Shown piece after piece: positions 27,391 through 36,765 of a stretch of DNA of 64,000 nt; position 1 is the stretch's first letter; each line of letters opens with the position of its first letter. The stretch spans positions 284,323 to 348,322 of the forward strand of contig NZ_JBCITM010000002.1 of the NCBI RefSeq assembly GCF_039414295.1, read 5' to 3'. The notes under the pieces are model-generated. The model searched no databases, was not told the origin of the DNA, and saw only the letters and a list, made by a program, of their open reading frames with translations. The position numbers and the translations under genes were made by a program. This DNA is from Anoxynatronum sibiricum (GTDB taxonomy: Bacteria > Bacillota > Clostridia > Peptostreptococcales > Tindalliaceae).

Positions 27391-28791
27391 TTACATGTCC
27401 CCTTCCATCAATTGCACCACAATTCTCTCCATGGCCATGGCCCGTGACCCTTTAATGAGAATGACATCTTTCTCCCTGGTCTCTCTGGATAAAATTGCAG
27501 CAGCTTCTTCTGGTGTCTGAGTTTCAAAGATAATCAACTCGTTTGTCTTCATTTCCAGTGCAGCCGCTTCCAGCGCAATCCACCTGGCCATCTCACCCAC
27601 AGTTATGAGTACATCCACTGCACCATCCATCAGTTCATGCGCCAGTTCCCGATGCAGCCATTCTGCATCTTCACCCAGTTCAAACATACTGCCAAGCACT
27701 GCAAAGCGTCTGTTGCCAGCCCTGCTTTTCAACACTTTCAATGCCGCCTTAACCGAATCAGGATTTGCATTGTATGCATCATTGATCAACTCACATTGGT
27801 TGATATGTATCATTTCCATGCGCATGCCAGATGGTTCAAAAGCATTCAAGCCTTCCTGGATTTCTTCTGGCGTCATACGGAAAAGTTGTCCTGTAAGAAC
27901 GGCGAAGAGACCACCGATAACATGATGCATCCCTGGATGCATGACACGGAAGACATTCTCCCCAGTCTTGTTAGTACGAAAAGCAAACCCTTCCCCAGCC
28001 AAGTCTTCCACTCCCTGTGCCTGCATCTCCAATCCCGGAGAAAAACCCACACGAAGAACAGACTTTTTCAGCGACCTTCTTTCAATCTGTTGAAATAAGT
28101 ACTCATCATCTCCATTGATGATGAGTATGCCATCAGATTGAAGCCCTTCAAGTATTTCCATTTTTGCCTCGGCAATGTTCTCGCGATTTCCCAAATTTTC
28201 CACATGAGCCCACCCCACATTGGTGACCAATGCGAGCGATGGCTTTGCCAGGCGGCTGAGCTCACTGATTTCACCCATTCCAGACATTCCCATTTCCAAC
28301 ACAGCGCATTGGTGAGCTGGTTCAAGTTCCAGCAGTGTCAAAGGCAAACCGATATGATTATTATAGTTTCCCTTGTTCTTATGCACGCAATATTTTACAG
28401 AAAGCACTGATGAAATCAAATCTTTCGTTGTCGTTTTTCCATTGCTTCCAGTAATTCCAATCACAGGAATTTGAAATTGATCTCTATAAGCGGCAGCTAA
28501 TTGCTGCAGCGCCAGCAGGGTATTGTCCACTTCAATGACTGCCATCGACAACCCGGTTGATGCAGGATAGGTATATCCCGCTTCGACAAGCGCTGCTACT
28601 GCGCCGTTTTCAGCCGCCTGTGACAAAAACGCATGTCCATCTACTCTCTCTCCTTTTAGTGGAACAAAAAGACTCCCCTTCTTTACCTGCCTTGAATCGA
28701 TGGTCACATGGTTGATTTCTTTCTGCTGACCTGATTTCTTGATAACACCCGCTGTCCATTGGCTAATTTGCAACAGACTAACAGCCTTCAT
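27391..28791 (-). CDS. murF: UDP-MurNAc-tripeptide--D-Ala-D-Ala ligase
   Basis: The 466-residue Mur ligase completes the pentapeptide. The ATP loop is GSNGKTTTK and the central domain has NKGNYNNHIGLP, typical of MurF. A conserved INDAYNANPDS block follows. Its start overlaps murE by 14 bp, implying coupling, and a GGGAGG site precedes the ATG. Confidence 0.97.
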   Translation of the reverse strand: MKAVSLLQISQWTAGVIKKSGQQKEINHVTIDSRQVKKGSLFVPLKGERVDGHAFLSQAAENGAVAALVEAGYTYPASTGLSMAVIEVDNTLLALQQLAAAYRDQFQIPVIGITGSNGKTTTKDLISSVLSVKYCVHKNKGNYNNHIGLPLTLLELEPAHQCAVLEMGMSGMGEISELSRLAKPSLALVTNVGWAHVENLGNRENIAEAKMEILEGLQSDGILIINGDDEYLFQQIERRSLKKSVLRVGFSPGLEMQAQGVEDLAGEGFAFRTNKTGENVFRVMHPGMHHVIGGLFAVLTGQLFRMTPEEIQEGLNAFEPSGMRMEMIHINQCELINDAYNANPDSVKAALKVLKSRAGNRRFAVLGSMFELGEDAEWLHRELAHELMDGAVDVLITVGEMARWIALEAAALEMKTNELIIFETQTPEEAAAILSRETREKDVILIKGSRAMAMERIVVQLMEGDM

Positions 28792-30253
28792 GGATGCCAG
28801 CCTCCCTTGCTAACGATCTGGCCACTTCCCGGTCATCAAAATGGGTCGTTACATGACCTATTGTTTGTGTGGTTTCGTGACCTTTTCCAGCAATCAATAC
28901 CACATCGCCACTTTTTGCAAGCAACAGCGCTTCTTTAATGGCATTTTTCCTATTTTCTATGACTTGGTATGCACCCTTTGTTTCTCGGATTCCCATTTCG
29001 ATCATCCTTAAAATCTCCATCGGGTCTTCTGAGCGGGGGTTATCAGATGTTAAAATGCTTATATCGCTCAGCTCGCCAGAAATTTTCCCCATTAATGGTC
29101 GTTTAATTTTGTCCCGATCGCCACCGCATCCAAAAACAGTGATAATTCGATTCTCAGTAAATTGTCTGATGGTATTAAGAACATTTTCCAGAGCATCGGG
29201 CGTATGTGCGTAATCCACCACGACACCAAAACTGGTAAATTCAGAGATTTGTTCCAATCTTCCCGGTACTCCGCCTACCACTTTCAAGGCTTCACATATT
29301 CTATCAGGAGCTATACCCAGCGATCTGGTTGCTCCAATGGCAGCCAACGCATTATAAACACTGAATTTTCCAGGAATATGCAATGTTACTTTCCGATCCA
29401 TCTCAAGCCCTTTTGCATAAAAAGAAACACTATTCAGCGTCAAGACAGCATCCATCGCCTGAAGATCGCTGTCATCACTCATTCCATAAGTGATAATCGG
29501 ATAACCCTCTGAGCGTAATTCTTCTGCCATTCGCCGCCCATATTCATCATCGATATTGAGCAGATTGTTATGTTTAGTCATTGTGAATAAACGCTTCTTC
29601 TCCTGGTAATAGGCTTCCATTGAAGCATGGAAGTCAAGATGGTCTTCTGTCAGGTTGGTAAATACACCTGTGTGAAACTCGGTATGATTGACTCTCTCCA
29701 ACGCCAGGGAATGAGAAGAGACTTCCATGACACAGACTGCCACTTGTTCGCAAACCATTTGCTTGAGTAATCGTTGAAAATCGACGGACTCAGGCGTGGT
29801 GCGGATGGTTTGTATTTGACGATCACCAATCCAGTTGGTGATCGTGCCAATCAAGCCGGTTTTTTTCCCCGCATGATTTAAAATCTCCTTCACCAAATAG
29901 GTCACTGTTGTTTTGCCGTTGGTGCCAGTCACCCCCACCAAGTCAAGGTGCTGAGAGGGCAGCCCGTTAAAAACCGAAGCCGCTGCCGATAAAGCCTTTC
30001 GTGTATCAGGTGATTGAACAACCGTCAGGTGGTCAGGTAATGCTATTTCCTCTTCCAACATAACTGCCACAGCTCCCAGCTCGACGGCCTGATGAACATA
30101 GAGATGGCCATCCGTTTGAAACCCTTTGATACATACAAAAAGGCTTCCTGGTTTGGCTTGGCGCGAATCATAAACAATTGACCCTATCTCACATGCCAGC
30201 GTCCCCTGTAGCAGCTTGAAAGTCTGGTTTCTAACTATTTCTTCGAGTTTCAT
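28778..30253 (-). CDS. murE: UDP-MurNAc-tripeptide synthetase (meso-diaminopimelate-adding)
   Basis: The 491-residue ligase adds the third residue of the stem peptide. The ATP loop GTNGKTTVT is at about 110-118, and TSDNPRSEDP carries the DNPR motif that selects meso-diaminopimelate, matching dapF at the left end. I start at the ATG at 30253, seven bases after AGGAG; an open frame continues upstream into the PBP gene but lacks a ribosome site. Confidence 0.97.
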   Translation of the reverse strand: MKLEEIVRNQTFKLLQGTLACEIGSIVYDSRQAKPGSLFVCIKGFQTDGHLYVHQAVELGAVAVMLEEEIALPDHLTVVQSPDTRKALSAAASVFNGLPSQHLDLVGVTGTNGKTTVTYLVKEILNHAGKKTGLIGTITNWIGDRQIQTIRTTPESVDFQRLLKQMVCEQVAVCVMEVSSHSLALERVNHTEFHTGVFTNLTEDHLDFHASMEAYYQEKKRLFTMTKHNNLLNIDDEYGRRMAEELRSEGYPIITYGMSDDSDLQAMDAVLTLNSVSFYAKGLEMDRKVTLHIPGKFSVYNALAAIGATRSLGIAPDRICEALKVVGGVPGRLEQISEFTSFGVVVDYAHTPDALENVLNTIRQFTENRIITVFGCGGDRDKIKRPLMGKISGELSDISILTSDNPRSEDPMEILRMIEMGIRETKGAYQVIENRKNAIKEALLLAKSGDVVLIAGKGHETTQTIGHVTTHFDDREVARSLAREAGIHEGC

Positions 30254-30299
30254 GAGCGATCTCCTTATGGTTCGAGTTCTGTCTTTCCCGTCATACAGC

Positions 30300-32468
30300 T
30301 TATGGTGCAAAATGAACGTTTACCAGCGAACCCGGCTCTAAAAGCGTACCTGCCTCCGGAACCTGTTCTTTAGCTAACCCACTGCCGGTAATTTTTAGTT
30401 TTAAGTCTCTTGCACTTAGAATGGTATTAACTTCGCGTATCGTCTTCCCACTTAAGTCAGGCACCATCACAAGTGATGATGTTCCAGAATCATAACCCGT
30501 ATATAATATCACATTTGAATAAGCGGGTACAGTCGTGCCAGGCTTTGGAAACAAATCAGCAATAATCGCCTGATCACCAAGTGAAGATTGAGTCTCCACC
30601 TGCATCACCAGCAAGTTTTCCCTCAAAAGACGTTCACCTTCTGCCACCGTCATGTCCCGTACTTCAGGCACAATCACTTCCACCACCGGAGGAGCGTCCA
30701 TTTCAGTTTCCTGATATGCCGGTTTATACTCTTTATAGCGAATCACTTCACGAAATATATCACCGGCCACAGGTGCTGCAATTTCTCCACCATAATAGGC
30801 AGCGCCTCTGGGTTCATCAATTATCACCAGTAATGCCAGTTCGGGATCATCCGCTGGAAAGAAACCGAAAAAAGATGCAATGTATTTGCCCTGTTGATAA
30901 CCACCTGGCATGACCTTTTGAGCTGTACCCGTCTTGCCACCAATCCGGTAACCCTGCACAGCGGCACGATTGCCGGATCCTTCAGCCACAACTGATTCCA
31001 GAATATCCCGCATTTGCTTGGATGTTTCGGCAGAAAATGCCTGTCGGATCACTTCCGGTTCAAATCGCTCAACTAACTCTCCTTTTTCGTTGCGCAGTTC
31101 ACGCACCAGTCGTGGACGCATCACATTTCCATCGTTGATGGTTGCCATTGCTGAAACCATCATTTGGATTGGTGTGATCGATATTCCCTGCCCGAAGGAT
31201 ATCGTCGCAAGCTCCACCGGCCCAACTTGTGGCAATGAGTACATGAACGAACTTACTTCACCAGGATAGTCAACGCCTGTTGGCCGAGTAATTCCAGCTT
31301 CGAATAAATGTCTGTAGAGTGATTCTTTTCCCATTTGCTGAGCTAATTGAACGAAAACCGGGTTATCGGAATTTTGAACGGCTTCTTTAAAAGTCTGCTC
31401 ACCGAAAGGATTGTACCATCGCCAGGAGCGAATGGTTGTTCCTGCAACATCAATCGTGCCTGAAGAATAGAATTTGGTCGACGATGTCGCCAGATTTTCC
31501 TCAAGAGCTGCTGCAGCAGTAACAACTTTAAAAACAGAACCAGGCTCATAGACTTCCTGAAACGCCGGATTTCGCCACATTTCAAACCAGCGCTCCATCT
31601 GCTCTTCCTGAGTCATTGACAAAAGCTGTTCCTGTTCGGCTTCTTGAAGAAGAACACGGGGCTGATTAGGATCATAGTCTGGCTTGATGCCCAAAGACAG
31701 AATTTCCCCGGTCTTAACTTCCATCACGATGGCAATCACCCGTTCTGCATTATGCTCTTGCCAGGCTTGATTGACAGCTCTTTCGGTATAGTGTTGAATG
31801 ACTTCATCAATGGTCAACACCAGATCAGCCCCATTCACCGGCGGAAAATGTTTTTCCACATGAAAAGGGAGCTGTCGTCTTGCTCCGTCGATGTTGACAA
31901 TCGACCGACCTGCAATGCCTGCCAGCTCTTTCTCATATCTTTGTTCAATTCCTGCGATCCCCTGCCCATCAACATTAGTGTGTCCAAGCACAAATGACGC
32001 GAAATTTCCATATGGATACATCCGCTCATTATCATCCACAAACCAAATTCCACGCACGCCCAAGTCGCGCATTTGTTGAACTACACTGTCATCAACTCTT
32101 CTGGCCAGGCTCACCAGCGTTGTGTTTTCTCTGGTAAGACGTTCCACCAGGTCCTCTTCATCCATGTTCAATATTTCCGAGAGTTGACTGGCCGTTTCAA
32201 CCGGTTCGTCAATCAAATACGGATTCGCCCATATTCTATTTTTGACTGTTGTGATCGCCAGCTCTTTTCCATTTCGGTCATAGATGGTACCTCTCTTGGA
32301 AGGAACCACTATATCACTTGTCTGTTGTCGATTTGCAATGGACTGATATTTTTCTCCCTCCACAATCTGAAGCCAACCCAATCGCAAGACCAACACAAAA
32401 AGCAATAGTGAAACCAGCATATGTAAAAAAAGTAACCGTTTACGGCTGCTTTCCATTCTGCGGTTCAA
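30300..32468 (-). CDS. Class B penicillin-binding transpeptidase with two PASTA domains (FtsI/SpoVD type)
   Basis: The 722-residue protein has one N-terminal transmembrane helix (about 11-30), a PBP dimerisation domain and a transpeptidase domain with Ser311-x-x-Lys314, SDN at 367-369 and KTG at 512-514. Two PASTA domains close the protein (from about residue 600). It crosslinks septal peptidoglycan with FtsW. The start is probably TTG at 32468, about eight bases after AAGGGG. In spore formers the gene here is often named spoVD; a vegetative FtsI/PbpB role is equally likely. Confidence 0.94.
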   Translation of the reverse strand: MNRRMESSRKRLLFLHMLVSLLLFVLVLRLGWLQIVEGEKYQSIANRQQTSDIVVPSKRGTIYDRNGKELAITTVKNRIWANPYLIDEPVETASQLSEILNMDEEDLVERLTRENTTLVSLARRVDDSVVQQMRDLGVRGIWFVDDNERMYPYGNFASFVLGHTNVDGQGIAGIEQRYEKELAGIAGRSIVNIDGARRQLPFHVEKHFPPVNGADLVLTIDEVIQHYTERAVNQAWQEHNAERVIAIVMEVKTGEILSLGIKPDYDPNQPRVLLQEAEQEQLLSMTQEEQMERWFEMWRNPAFQEVYEPGSVFKVVTAAAALEENLATSSTKFYSSGTIDVAGTTIRSWRWYNPFGEQTFKEAVQNSDNPVFVQLAQQMGKESLYRHLFEAGITRPTGVDYPGEVSSFMYSLPQVGPVELATISFGQGISITPIQMMVSAMATINDGNVMRPRLVRELRNEKGELVERFEPEVIRQAFSAETSKQMRDILESVVAEGSGNRAAVQGYRIGGKTGTAQKVMPGGYQQGKYIASFFGFFPADDPELALLVIIDEPRGAAYYGGEIAAPVAGDIFREVIRYKEYKPAYQETEMDAPPVVEVIVPEVRDMTVAEGERLLRENLLVMQVETQSSLGDQAIIADLFPKPGTTVPAYSNVILYTGYDSGTSSLVMVPDLSGKTIREVNTILSARDLKLKITGSGLAKEQVPEAGTLLEPGSLVNVHFAP

Positions 32469-32501
32469 TCAAACCACCCCTTCAGATTCAGTATACCATT
32501 T

Positions 32502-33002
32502 TTAGATCCGAAGTATGCCGGCAAATTTATGAAAAATCTTTTCAATGGAATAGGGCAGCAGGCCACCATCTTCGTTATCCACCAGCGGGTCCTCCTGTAT
32601 TTCTCCTGCTAACAACGCCACGCTGGCCGGGTCTACACTGATATAAATCAACTGGCTTTTGTCAGGGTACCGCATACCCAGCCGGTTCACTGCTTCTTGT
32701 TCAATCCATTCCAGTTTTGATGATTGCTCAATTTCAACCATGAGTTGTTCTCGTTGATTTTGCAATTGCTCCAAGCTCTTTTCCAACTGTGTCACCTGAT
32801 GTTTTGTGGCAGTGATTTCAGCAAAACGGTTGACTAAAAACAAATTCAGCCCAAGAAAAACCACGATGCATAGTAAAAGTGCACAAGTCTCAGGCATGTA
32901 GCTTTTTTGTGGCTTTGCCTTTTTTTGTGCTGTCTGCTGACGCTTGGGCATCTGCTTAAAATCATCATAATCCATTTCCCTGATTCTTTCCGCAGCATAC
33001 AT
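32502..33002 (-). CDS. ftsL: FtsL-like septum formation protein
   Basis: The 166-residue protein has a basic cytoplasmic tail, one transmembrane helix (about residues 39-60) and a coiled coil (HQVTQLEKSLEQLQNQREQL), the FtsL/DivIC layout. The last 50 residues, acidic and proline-containing, extend past the usual FtsL length. Position between rsmH and the PBP is diagnostic. An AAAGGAGGTG site precedes the ATG. Confidence 0.88.
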   Translation of the reverse strand: MYAAERIREMDYDDFKQMPKRQQTAQKKAKPQKSYMPETCALLLCIVVFLGLNLFLVNRFAEITATKHQVTQLEKSLEQLQNQREQLMVEIEQSSKLEWIEQEAVNRLGMRYPDKSQLIYISVDPASVALLAGEIQEDPLVDNEDGGLLPYSIEKIFHKFAGILRI

Positions 33003-33057
33003 TAAGTGACACCTCCTTTGCTACAGTCAATGATATCAACCCGCAATAATCAACCAG

Positions 33058-33999
33058 TTATATTCGTTCTGCAACTCTTAGTTTGGCACTTCTTGACCTG
33101 GGATTATGTTCCACTTCCTCATGTGTTGGTAATAAAGGTTTCCGTGTCACAAGCTTTATAAGTGGCACATGCTGACAGCGGCACTCAGGGAACTCCGGCG
33201 GACAAACACACGTTACGCTTAAGCGCTTAAATGTGTTTTTAACCAGACGATCTTCCAATGAATGGAATGAAATAACTGCAATTCGACCACCTGGACTCAG
33301 CGACTTCGCAGCAGTTTCAAGCGTTCTATCAACTTGTTGTAATTCTTGATTGACTTCCATGCGTATTGCCTGAAAAGTTCTTTTCGCTGGATGTGGACCT
33401 TCTTTTCTTGCTTTGGCAGGAATTGCCTGTTTAATAATTTCCACCAGTCGACTGCTGGATTCGACAGGCTCTAATTGTCTTGCCTTCACAATGAAGACCG
33501 CAATTCGTTTTGCCCATTTCTCTTCTCCGTATTCACGAATCAACCATGCCAACTCTTCTTCAGAGTAAGTGTTAACAATTTCTTTAGCTGTCAACGTCTC
33601 TCTCTGATCCATTCGCATGTCCAAAGGTCCGTCCTGCATATAACTAAACCCTCGTTCCGCTTCATCTAACTGGAATGAAGAAACACCCAGATCCAACAAA
33701 AACCCATCAATATGCTCTATTTGCAGATTATGCAAAATGTTCCGTAAATTCGAAAAGTGGTCACGTACGATTGTCACTCCGCATTGAAGATTCATGGTAT
33801 TTAAATGCGTTTGCGCTCGCTGTATAGCCACTTCATCGCGATCAATGCCTATCAATCTGCCGGAAGCAGATAACCGTCTACCTATTTCACCTGAATGTCC
33901 GGCTCCTCCCAATGTGCCATCCACATAGACACCCGATGGCTTGATGGCCAAGGATTCCAGGCATTCTTGAAGCATCACAGATACATGTTGAGTTTCCAT
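33058..33999 (-). CDS. rsmH: 16S rRNA (cytosine-1402-N4)-methyltransferase
   Basis: The 313-residue enzyme has the MraW/RsmH start (HVSVMLQECLESL), the SAM loop DGTLGGAGHS, LLDLGVSSFQLD and the C-terminal ISFHSLEDRLVKNTF block. It methylates N4 of C1402 in the 30S decoding site. It lies between mraZ and ftsL, with GAGGAG nine bases before the ATG. Confidence 0.98.
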   Translation of the reverse strand: METQHVSVMLQECLESLAIKPSGVYVDGTLGGAGHSGEIGRRLSASGRLIGIDRDEVAIQRAQTHLNTMNLQCGVTIVRDHFSNLRNILHNLQIEHIDGFLLDLGVSSFQLDEAERGFSYMQDGPLDMRMDQRETLTAKEIVNTYSEEELAWLIREYGEEKWAKRIAVFIVKARQLEPVESSSRLVEIIKQAIPAKARKEGPHPAKRTFQAIRMEVNQELQQVDRTLETAAKSLSPGGRIAVISFHSLEDRLVKNTFKRLSVTCVCPPEFPECRCQHVPLIKLVTRKPLLPTHEEVEHNPRSRSAKLRVAERI

Positions 34000-34023
34000 C
34001 CGGGTCAGCTCCTCAGTCTCGTT

Positions 34024-34455
34024 TTATATGCCCAACTCTTGCATTTTACCCGCGATCTCATCGTAACTAAGATTCTCATCATCAATATATTTTGACCATA
34101 TATACTGACTCCAAATTTCCACTCGTGTTCCCGCACCAATAATTACTATTTCTTTCTCCAGCTCGGCATGTTCTCTGAGGTTGGCAGGAATTCGAATTCG
34201 CCCCTGAGGATCAAGCTCACATTCAGTTGCTCCTGAGAAAAAAAACCTGACGAAAGCGCGCGCATTTTGATTGGTTAATGGCAGCTGTTTCAGTTTATCC
34301 TCCAGAATTCGCCATTCTTCCATTGGATAGACAAACAAAGACTGATCCAGCCCTTTGGTTGCAATAAAAGATTCTCCCAATATTTCACGGAAACGCGCCG
34401 GCATACTAAGCCTGCCCTTTGTATCAATTGTATGAGAGTACTCACCAATGAACAT
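34024..34455 (-). CDS. mraZ: Transcriptional regulator MraZ
   Basis: The 143-residue protein has two SpoVT/AbrB-like half domains (GEYSHTIDTKGRLSMP and ATECELDPQGRIRIP). MraZ binds repeats upstream of its own operon and regulates the dcw cluster. I start at MFIGEYSH (34455), the usual family start; GTG at 34464 is an alternative. The MraZ box at 34493-34519 lies just upstream. Confidence 0.96.
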   Translation of the reverse strand: MFIGEYSHTIDTKGRLSMPARFREILGESFIATKGLDQSLFVYPMEEWRILEDKLKQLPLTNQNARAFVRFFFSGATECELDPQGRIRIPANLREHAELEKEIVIIGAGTRVEIWSQYIWSKYIDDENLSYDEIAGKMQELGI

Positions 34456-34492
34456 GCGCGCCACCCATCCCTATCTTCTATGGTCATCTTCT

Positions 34493-34519
34493 CCACTTTA
34501 TACCACTTTATACCACTTT
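34493..34519 (-). promoter_or_regulatory. MraZ box: three AAAGTGG direct repeats
   Basis: On the minus strand AAAGTGG occurs three times with exact 10-bp spacing (34513-34519, 34503-34509, 34493-34499), so GTGG cores are on the same helix face. E. coli and Mycoplasma MraZ both bind threefold G-rich direct repeats upstream of mraZ. The match in copy number, spacing and place is strong. Confidence 0.9.
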
Positions 34520-34533
34520 TTGATAATATTCAA
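34507..34533 (-). promoter_or_regulatory. Candidate promoter of the dcw operon overlapping the MraZ box
   Basis: On the minus strand TTGAAT (34528-34533) precedes TATAAA (34507-34512) by 15 bp. The spacer is short, and TATTAT a few bases upstream is an alternative -10. In either case MraZ bound to its repeats would cover or abut the promoter. Confidence 0.5.
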
Positions 34534-34694
34534 CTTTTTTTGAACCGAAATTCATTTTTTTTCATGACAATGGTCGTTTTTTCAACTCATCAGGAGTATC
34601 TTCCTACAAACACACATTCTCACGCATTCCAACCGACCAGAAAATGTCATGCTTTCAATGGTTTCCCGCGAGAATATTTGTTGTTATAAGGCAA

Positions 34695-34720
34695 TAAAAA
34701 ACCGCTCACAAAAGAGCGGC
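34695..34720 (-). terminator. Terminator of lgt
   Basis: On the minus strand CCGCTC, a six-base loop and GAGCGG are followed by six T. It is 75 bp past the lgt stop and isolates the dcw operon from lgt. The rest of the 34534-34794 gap shows no gene. Confidence 0.9.
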
Positions 34721-34794
34721 TTAAAACGCTTTGATACGCGATTCTCATTCCTATATTTCTATCCACAATTCTCAGGTTGTCGACTCTTTCTGAA

Positions 34795-35601
34795 CTATTT
34801 ATCTTTGTGTTGCTGCTGTTCGTCGTTGTCATCCATCATTTTTTCGTTCGAGCTCTCAGAATGGCCGTGTGCGTGTTTATTTTGGTATCGAAGCCACTTC
34901 ACCCCCACAAGACCAACAATAATCATGAGCAGCGAAACAACCTGCGCCGTGCGCAGTGGACCAATCATTAGACTATCCGTGCGCAAACCTTCAATGAAAA
35001 ATCGTCCGACAGAATATAAAATTAGATAGTGCAGAAACACCTCACCATCCACTTTCTTCCTATCTGTGTAAAATAGCAGCCAGCCCATCACCAAAAAGTT
35101 CCATATTGATTCATATAAAAATGTGGGATGCACTCCCACACCATCAATGATTATCGCCCAAGGCAGTTCTGTTGGTCTGCCATAAGCTTCCTGGTTAAAA
35201 TAATTGCCCCAGCGGCCAATTGCCTGACCTAAAATCATACTGGGAGCAGTAACGTCAGCCATAGCCGGAAAACTCACTCCATGCTTAAGACAGAGAAAAT
35301 ATCCCGTTACGAATCCTGCTATGATCCCCCCATGAATAGCCAGGCCGCCTTGACGAAACTGTAGAATCCGTATCAAATCCTGAGAATAATATGCCCAGTT
35401 AAAGATAACATAGTAGATCCTCGCACCAATTACACCTGCCGGTATCGACCAAAGTGCAATATCATACATGATATCTTCCTGTACACCAATTGCCTTTGTT
35501 CTTCTCACCGCCAATAAAACACCAAGCAACATCCCCATCGCAATCAGCATCCCGTACCAGGCAACTTCTATTCCAAAAATGGTAAACGCAACTCTATCCA
35601 T
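34795..35601 (-). CDS. lgt: Prolipoprotein diacylglyceryl transferase
   Basis: The 268-residue membrane enzyme transfers diacylglycerol from phosphatidylglycerol to the lipobox cysteine. It has about seven transmembrane helices, the HGGIIAGF motif and the Lgt signature RWGNYFNQEAYG. A C-terminal tail of about 30 residues is hydrophilic and rich in His, Asp, Glu and Lys. Together with lspA at 5876-6331 it completes the lipoprotein maturation pathway. Confidence 0.97.
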   Translation of the reverse strand: MDRVAFTIFGIEVAWYGMLIAMGMLLGVLLAVRRTKAIGVQEDIMYDIALWSIPAGVIGARIYYVIFNWAYYSQDLIRILQFRQGGLAIHGGIIAGFVTGYFLCLKHGVSFPAMADVTAPSMILGQAIGRWGNYFNQEAYGRPTELPWAIIIDGVGVHPTFLYESIWNFLVMGWLLFYTDRKKVDGEVFLHYLILYSVGRFFIEGLRTDSLMIGPLRTAQVVSLLMIIVGLVGVKWLRYQNKHAHGHSESSNEKMMDDNDEQQQHKDK

Positions 35602-35703
35602 TACACTGTCACTCCCCCTATGATTAAGTATCAGGTTTCCTCACAATTCTACCACAAAACAATGATAGCATCGGTTTCATTCAGCTTCTCAAGCTTACCA
35701 ACA

Positions 35704-35737
35704 GAAAAAGCAATCCACCTCAAGATAGATTGCTTTC
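35704..35737 (-). terminator. Terminator of pduL
   Basis: On the minus strand AAAGCAATC (35728-35736 complement), a 12-base loop and GATTGCTTT (35707-35715 complement) end in TTTTTC. It lies 23 bp past the pduL stop. Confidence 0.85.
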
Positions 35738-35759
35738 CCAGCAACTCTGTTTTGTTCGT

Positions 35760-36344
35760 TTATTTTTGTTCCAAGATCAGTTCTACTTCATCGTTATTCC
35801 TAACACCTGCACCATTGCCTTCATCAAGGTCAACATGCATTTCAAGCGCATATTCAGCATTCACCCGCACTAACACATTTTCAAAAACAACGCTGCGCTG
35901 ACCTCCGGTACGAACATTGACAACATCTTTGTCTTTCAGGCCCCAAACCATCGCTTCATCTGGCGTCATGTGAATATGGCGGGCGGCGGCAATGACCCCC
36001 TCATCCAGGACTACTTCTCCCTGAGGACCAACAATGGTCACACCTGCGCTATCCATTAAATCTCCCGAATCTCGAACCGGTGGTTTCACGCCCAACGCAA
36101 AGCTGTCTGCAAATGAAATCTCCACCTGGGTCTTGTTGCGTACCGGCCCTAGAACACGCACCCCTTTGATTTTGCCCTTTGGTCCGATCAGGTCAACTTT
36201 TTCTTCAGCTGCGTACTGTCCTGGTTGTTTCAAATCTTTCAGCTTGGTCAACTCATAGTTTTCTCCAAAAAGCTTGTTCAGGTGCTCTCTGCTTATGTGA
36301 AGATGGCGGTTCGATAACGCAATCGGAATCCTATTTTGACCCAT
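35760..36344 (-). CDS. pduL: PduL-type phosphate acyltransferase (phosphotransacylase)
   Basis: The 194-residue protein has the zinc-binding histidine motifs of PduL (SNRHLH near the start, AARHIHMTP and MHVDLDEGNGAG). It interconverts acyl-CoA and acyl phosphate, here probably acetyl- or propionyl-CoA, ahead of an acyl kinase. No microcompartment targeting peptide precedes the domain and no shell genes are nearby, so it is probably a cytosolic housekeeping Pta. It is monocistronic, with promoter 36401-36429 and a terminator. Confidence 0.93.
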   Translation of the reverse strand: MGQNRIPIALSNRHLHISREHLNKLFGENYELTKLKDLKQPGQYAAEEKVDLIGPKGKIKGVRVLGPVRNKTQVEISFADSFALGVKPPVRDSGDLMDSAGVTIVGPQGEVVLDEGVIAAARHIHMTPDEAMVWGLKDKDVVNVRTGGQRSVVFENVLVRVNAEYALEMHVDLDEGNGAGVRNNDEVELILEQK

Positions 36345-36400
36345 TTGACAGCCTCCTTAATTTTCTTGCATTGGTTAAAGCGTTAACATGTTCTTCTTAT

Positions 36401-36429
36401 ATTATAGAGTAATTCGTGTATGAAATCAA
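36401..36429 (-). promoter_or_regulatory. Promoter of pduL
   Basis: TTGATT (36424-36429), 17 bp, TATAAT (36401-36406) on the minus strand, about 57 bp before the ATG. Confidence 0.82.
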
Positions 36430-36765
36430 ACCGATCATCTTGATTCGGAATTATCAAAATTGACACACTTATTGCCGCTGTAGTTTTCTGCCTTGATTCA
36501 GAGTGATCGGATTTCAGGGAAATAATCGTTAATCATTTAACAAATTGGCAGTGTGTATTGATTGTGATCGCAGCTTTCTGTTGAGTAACAAGTGGAAACG
36601 TCACAAATTTATCTCTACCTGCGAAAACCGCACTTCCTGGATTGTAAATTCGTGGAAGATTATCATAAACAAGCTCCTCTTGTCAGCAAATAGCATCACA
36701 AATGCCATTAACTTTCCAAGAGGAGCTTGTAGAGCGTTTAATAGCTAAGCATCTTTCTCTTAAAT
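36430..36765. other. Unexplained 336 bp region between hpt and pduL with a long hairpin
   Basis: No convincing gene is visible. A perfect 14-bp inverted repeat, ACAAGCTCCTCTTG (36669-36682) and CAAGAGGAGCTTGT (36717-36730), encloses 34 bases with an inner GCAT/ATGC stem (36693-36705). It lies 36 bp past the hpt stop and lacks a proper T-tract. The remaining bases (36430-36668) hold no clear promoter or ribosome site. Confidence 0.6.

Noticed and set aside
36545..36748. A 67-codon plus-strand frame with a zinc-finger-like pattern (CIDC, then H and C).
   Set aside because: It has no ribosome site and a TTG start, it includes the long hairpin, and the cysteine spacing is probably chance.
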